Of a stretch of 7,323 nucleotides of DNA, positions 7,135-7,323 are shown piece after piece; the first letter of the stretch is position 1; each line of letters starts with the position of its first letter. Under the pieces are notes generated by a model. It worked only from the letters and a program-made list of their open reading frames with translations, had not been told where the DNA came from and did not search any database. A program made the position numbers and the translations under genes. The DNA comes from Hyphomicrobiales bacterium (lineage in GTDB: Bacteria > Pseudomonadota > Alphaproteobacteria > Rhizobiales > Beijerinckiaceae), in NCBI GenBank assembly GCA_028290085.1, contig JAQGKN010000055.1, positions 1 to 7,323 on the forward strand, read 5' to 3'.

Positions 7135-7149
7135 GGCTTGCTAGAAGCC
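7135..7149 (+). repeat. Small inverted repeat upstream of hisB
   Basis: GGCTT and AAGCC form a perfect 5-base stem around the 5-base loop GCTAG, 24 bases before the hisB start. It could be a small hairpin in the hisB leader or chance. No leader peptide rich in histidine codons accompanies it, so attenuation is not supported. Confidence 0.25.
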
Positions 7150-7161
7150 GCTCGAACCATC

Positions 7162-7166
7162 GAGGA
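7162..7166 (+). promoter_or_regulatory. Ribosome binding site of hisB
   Basis: GAGGA lies 7 bases before the ATG at 7174. It favours this ATG over an in-frame TTG further upstream in the small inverted repeat. Confidence 0.5.
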
Positions 7167-7173
7167 TATCAGC

Positions 7174-7323
7174 ATGCGTTCCGCCACCCTTTCGCGCAAA
7201 ACGCGCGAAACCGACATCAAGGCGACGGTCAAGCTCGACGGGTCCGGCATATCGTCGGTCCGTACGGGCATCGGCTTTTTCGACCACATTCTGGACCAGC
7301 TCGCGCGCCATAGTTTGATCGAT
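7174..7323 (+). CDS. hisB: Imidazoleglycerol-phosphate dehydratase, N-terminal 50 codons (cut by right window edge)
   Basis: HisB removes water from imidazole glycerol phosphate in histidine biosynthesis; it is a manganese enzyme in the cytoplasm. The visible part reads [19 protein letters not shown], then a strand KLDGSG, then [20 protein letters not shown]. The last segment is the family's conserved GIGFxDHMLxxLARH block and carries the metal-ligand histidines of DH and RH. The direct start at an N-terminal RxTxET-type segment shows the stand-alone form without the histidinol-phosphatase domain found fused in enterobacteria. It is divergent from hslV across 141 bases, an arrangement common in alphaproteobacteria, where hisB usually leads hisH, hisA and hisF. 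The downstream genes lie outside the window. Confidence 0.95.
   Translation, partial: MRSATLSRKTRETDIKATVKLDGSGISSVRTGIGFFDHILDQLARHSLID

Noticed and set aside
1..7323. Defence system, mobile element, CRISPR array or other undescribed system
   Set aside because: Every sizeable stretch is explained by a known core gene; there are no long repeats, integrase or transposase genes, or shifts in composition.

Overview
The window is a housekeeping segment of a GC-rich alphaproteobacterial chromosome, most likely from the Hyphomicrobiales (Rhizobiales). This rests on gene content and order (tsaB-rimI followed by miaB-phoH; hslVU divergent from hisB) and on alphaproteobacterial-type proteins: an HslV with a short propeptide, a two-domain Nfu and an N-terminally extended MiaB. 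No genus can be named from the sequence alone.

Eight genes lie on the minus strand and one on the plus strand. Read in the minus direction from the right edge they are hslV and hslU (two-part HslUV protease), trpS (tryptophanyl-tRNA synthetase), nfu (Fe-S cluster carrier), tsaB (t6A tRNA modification), rimI (N-acetyltransferase), miaB (ms2i6A tRNA modification) and the 5' part of phoH, which is cut by the left edge. At the right edge hisB starts on the plus strand and is cut after 50 codons. No gap between genes exceeds about 145 bases, and there are no RNA genes, mobile elements or CRISPR arrays.

Spacing suggests several transcription units. hslV and hslU are 30 bases apart and probably share a promoter in the divergent gap, which holds a heat-shock-like candidate. 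trpS follows a 91-base gap with a reasonable sigma-70-like candidate. nfu follows a 122-base gap holding an 8-base direct repeat around a weak promoter candidate. nfu, tsaB and rimI are closely packed (37 and 4 bases). miaB and phoH follow after about 90 and 100 bases.

The unifying theme is tRNA and Fe-S biology. TsaB and MiaB both lead to modification of tRNA base A37 (on ANN- and UNN-reading tRNAs respectively). MiaB needs two [4Fe-4S] clusters and Nfu proteins deliver such clusters. TrpS charges tRNA-Trp, a known MiaB substrate class. I found no undescribed system; the observations below concern start sites, regulatory candidates, gene order and a small HslV loop insertion.
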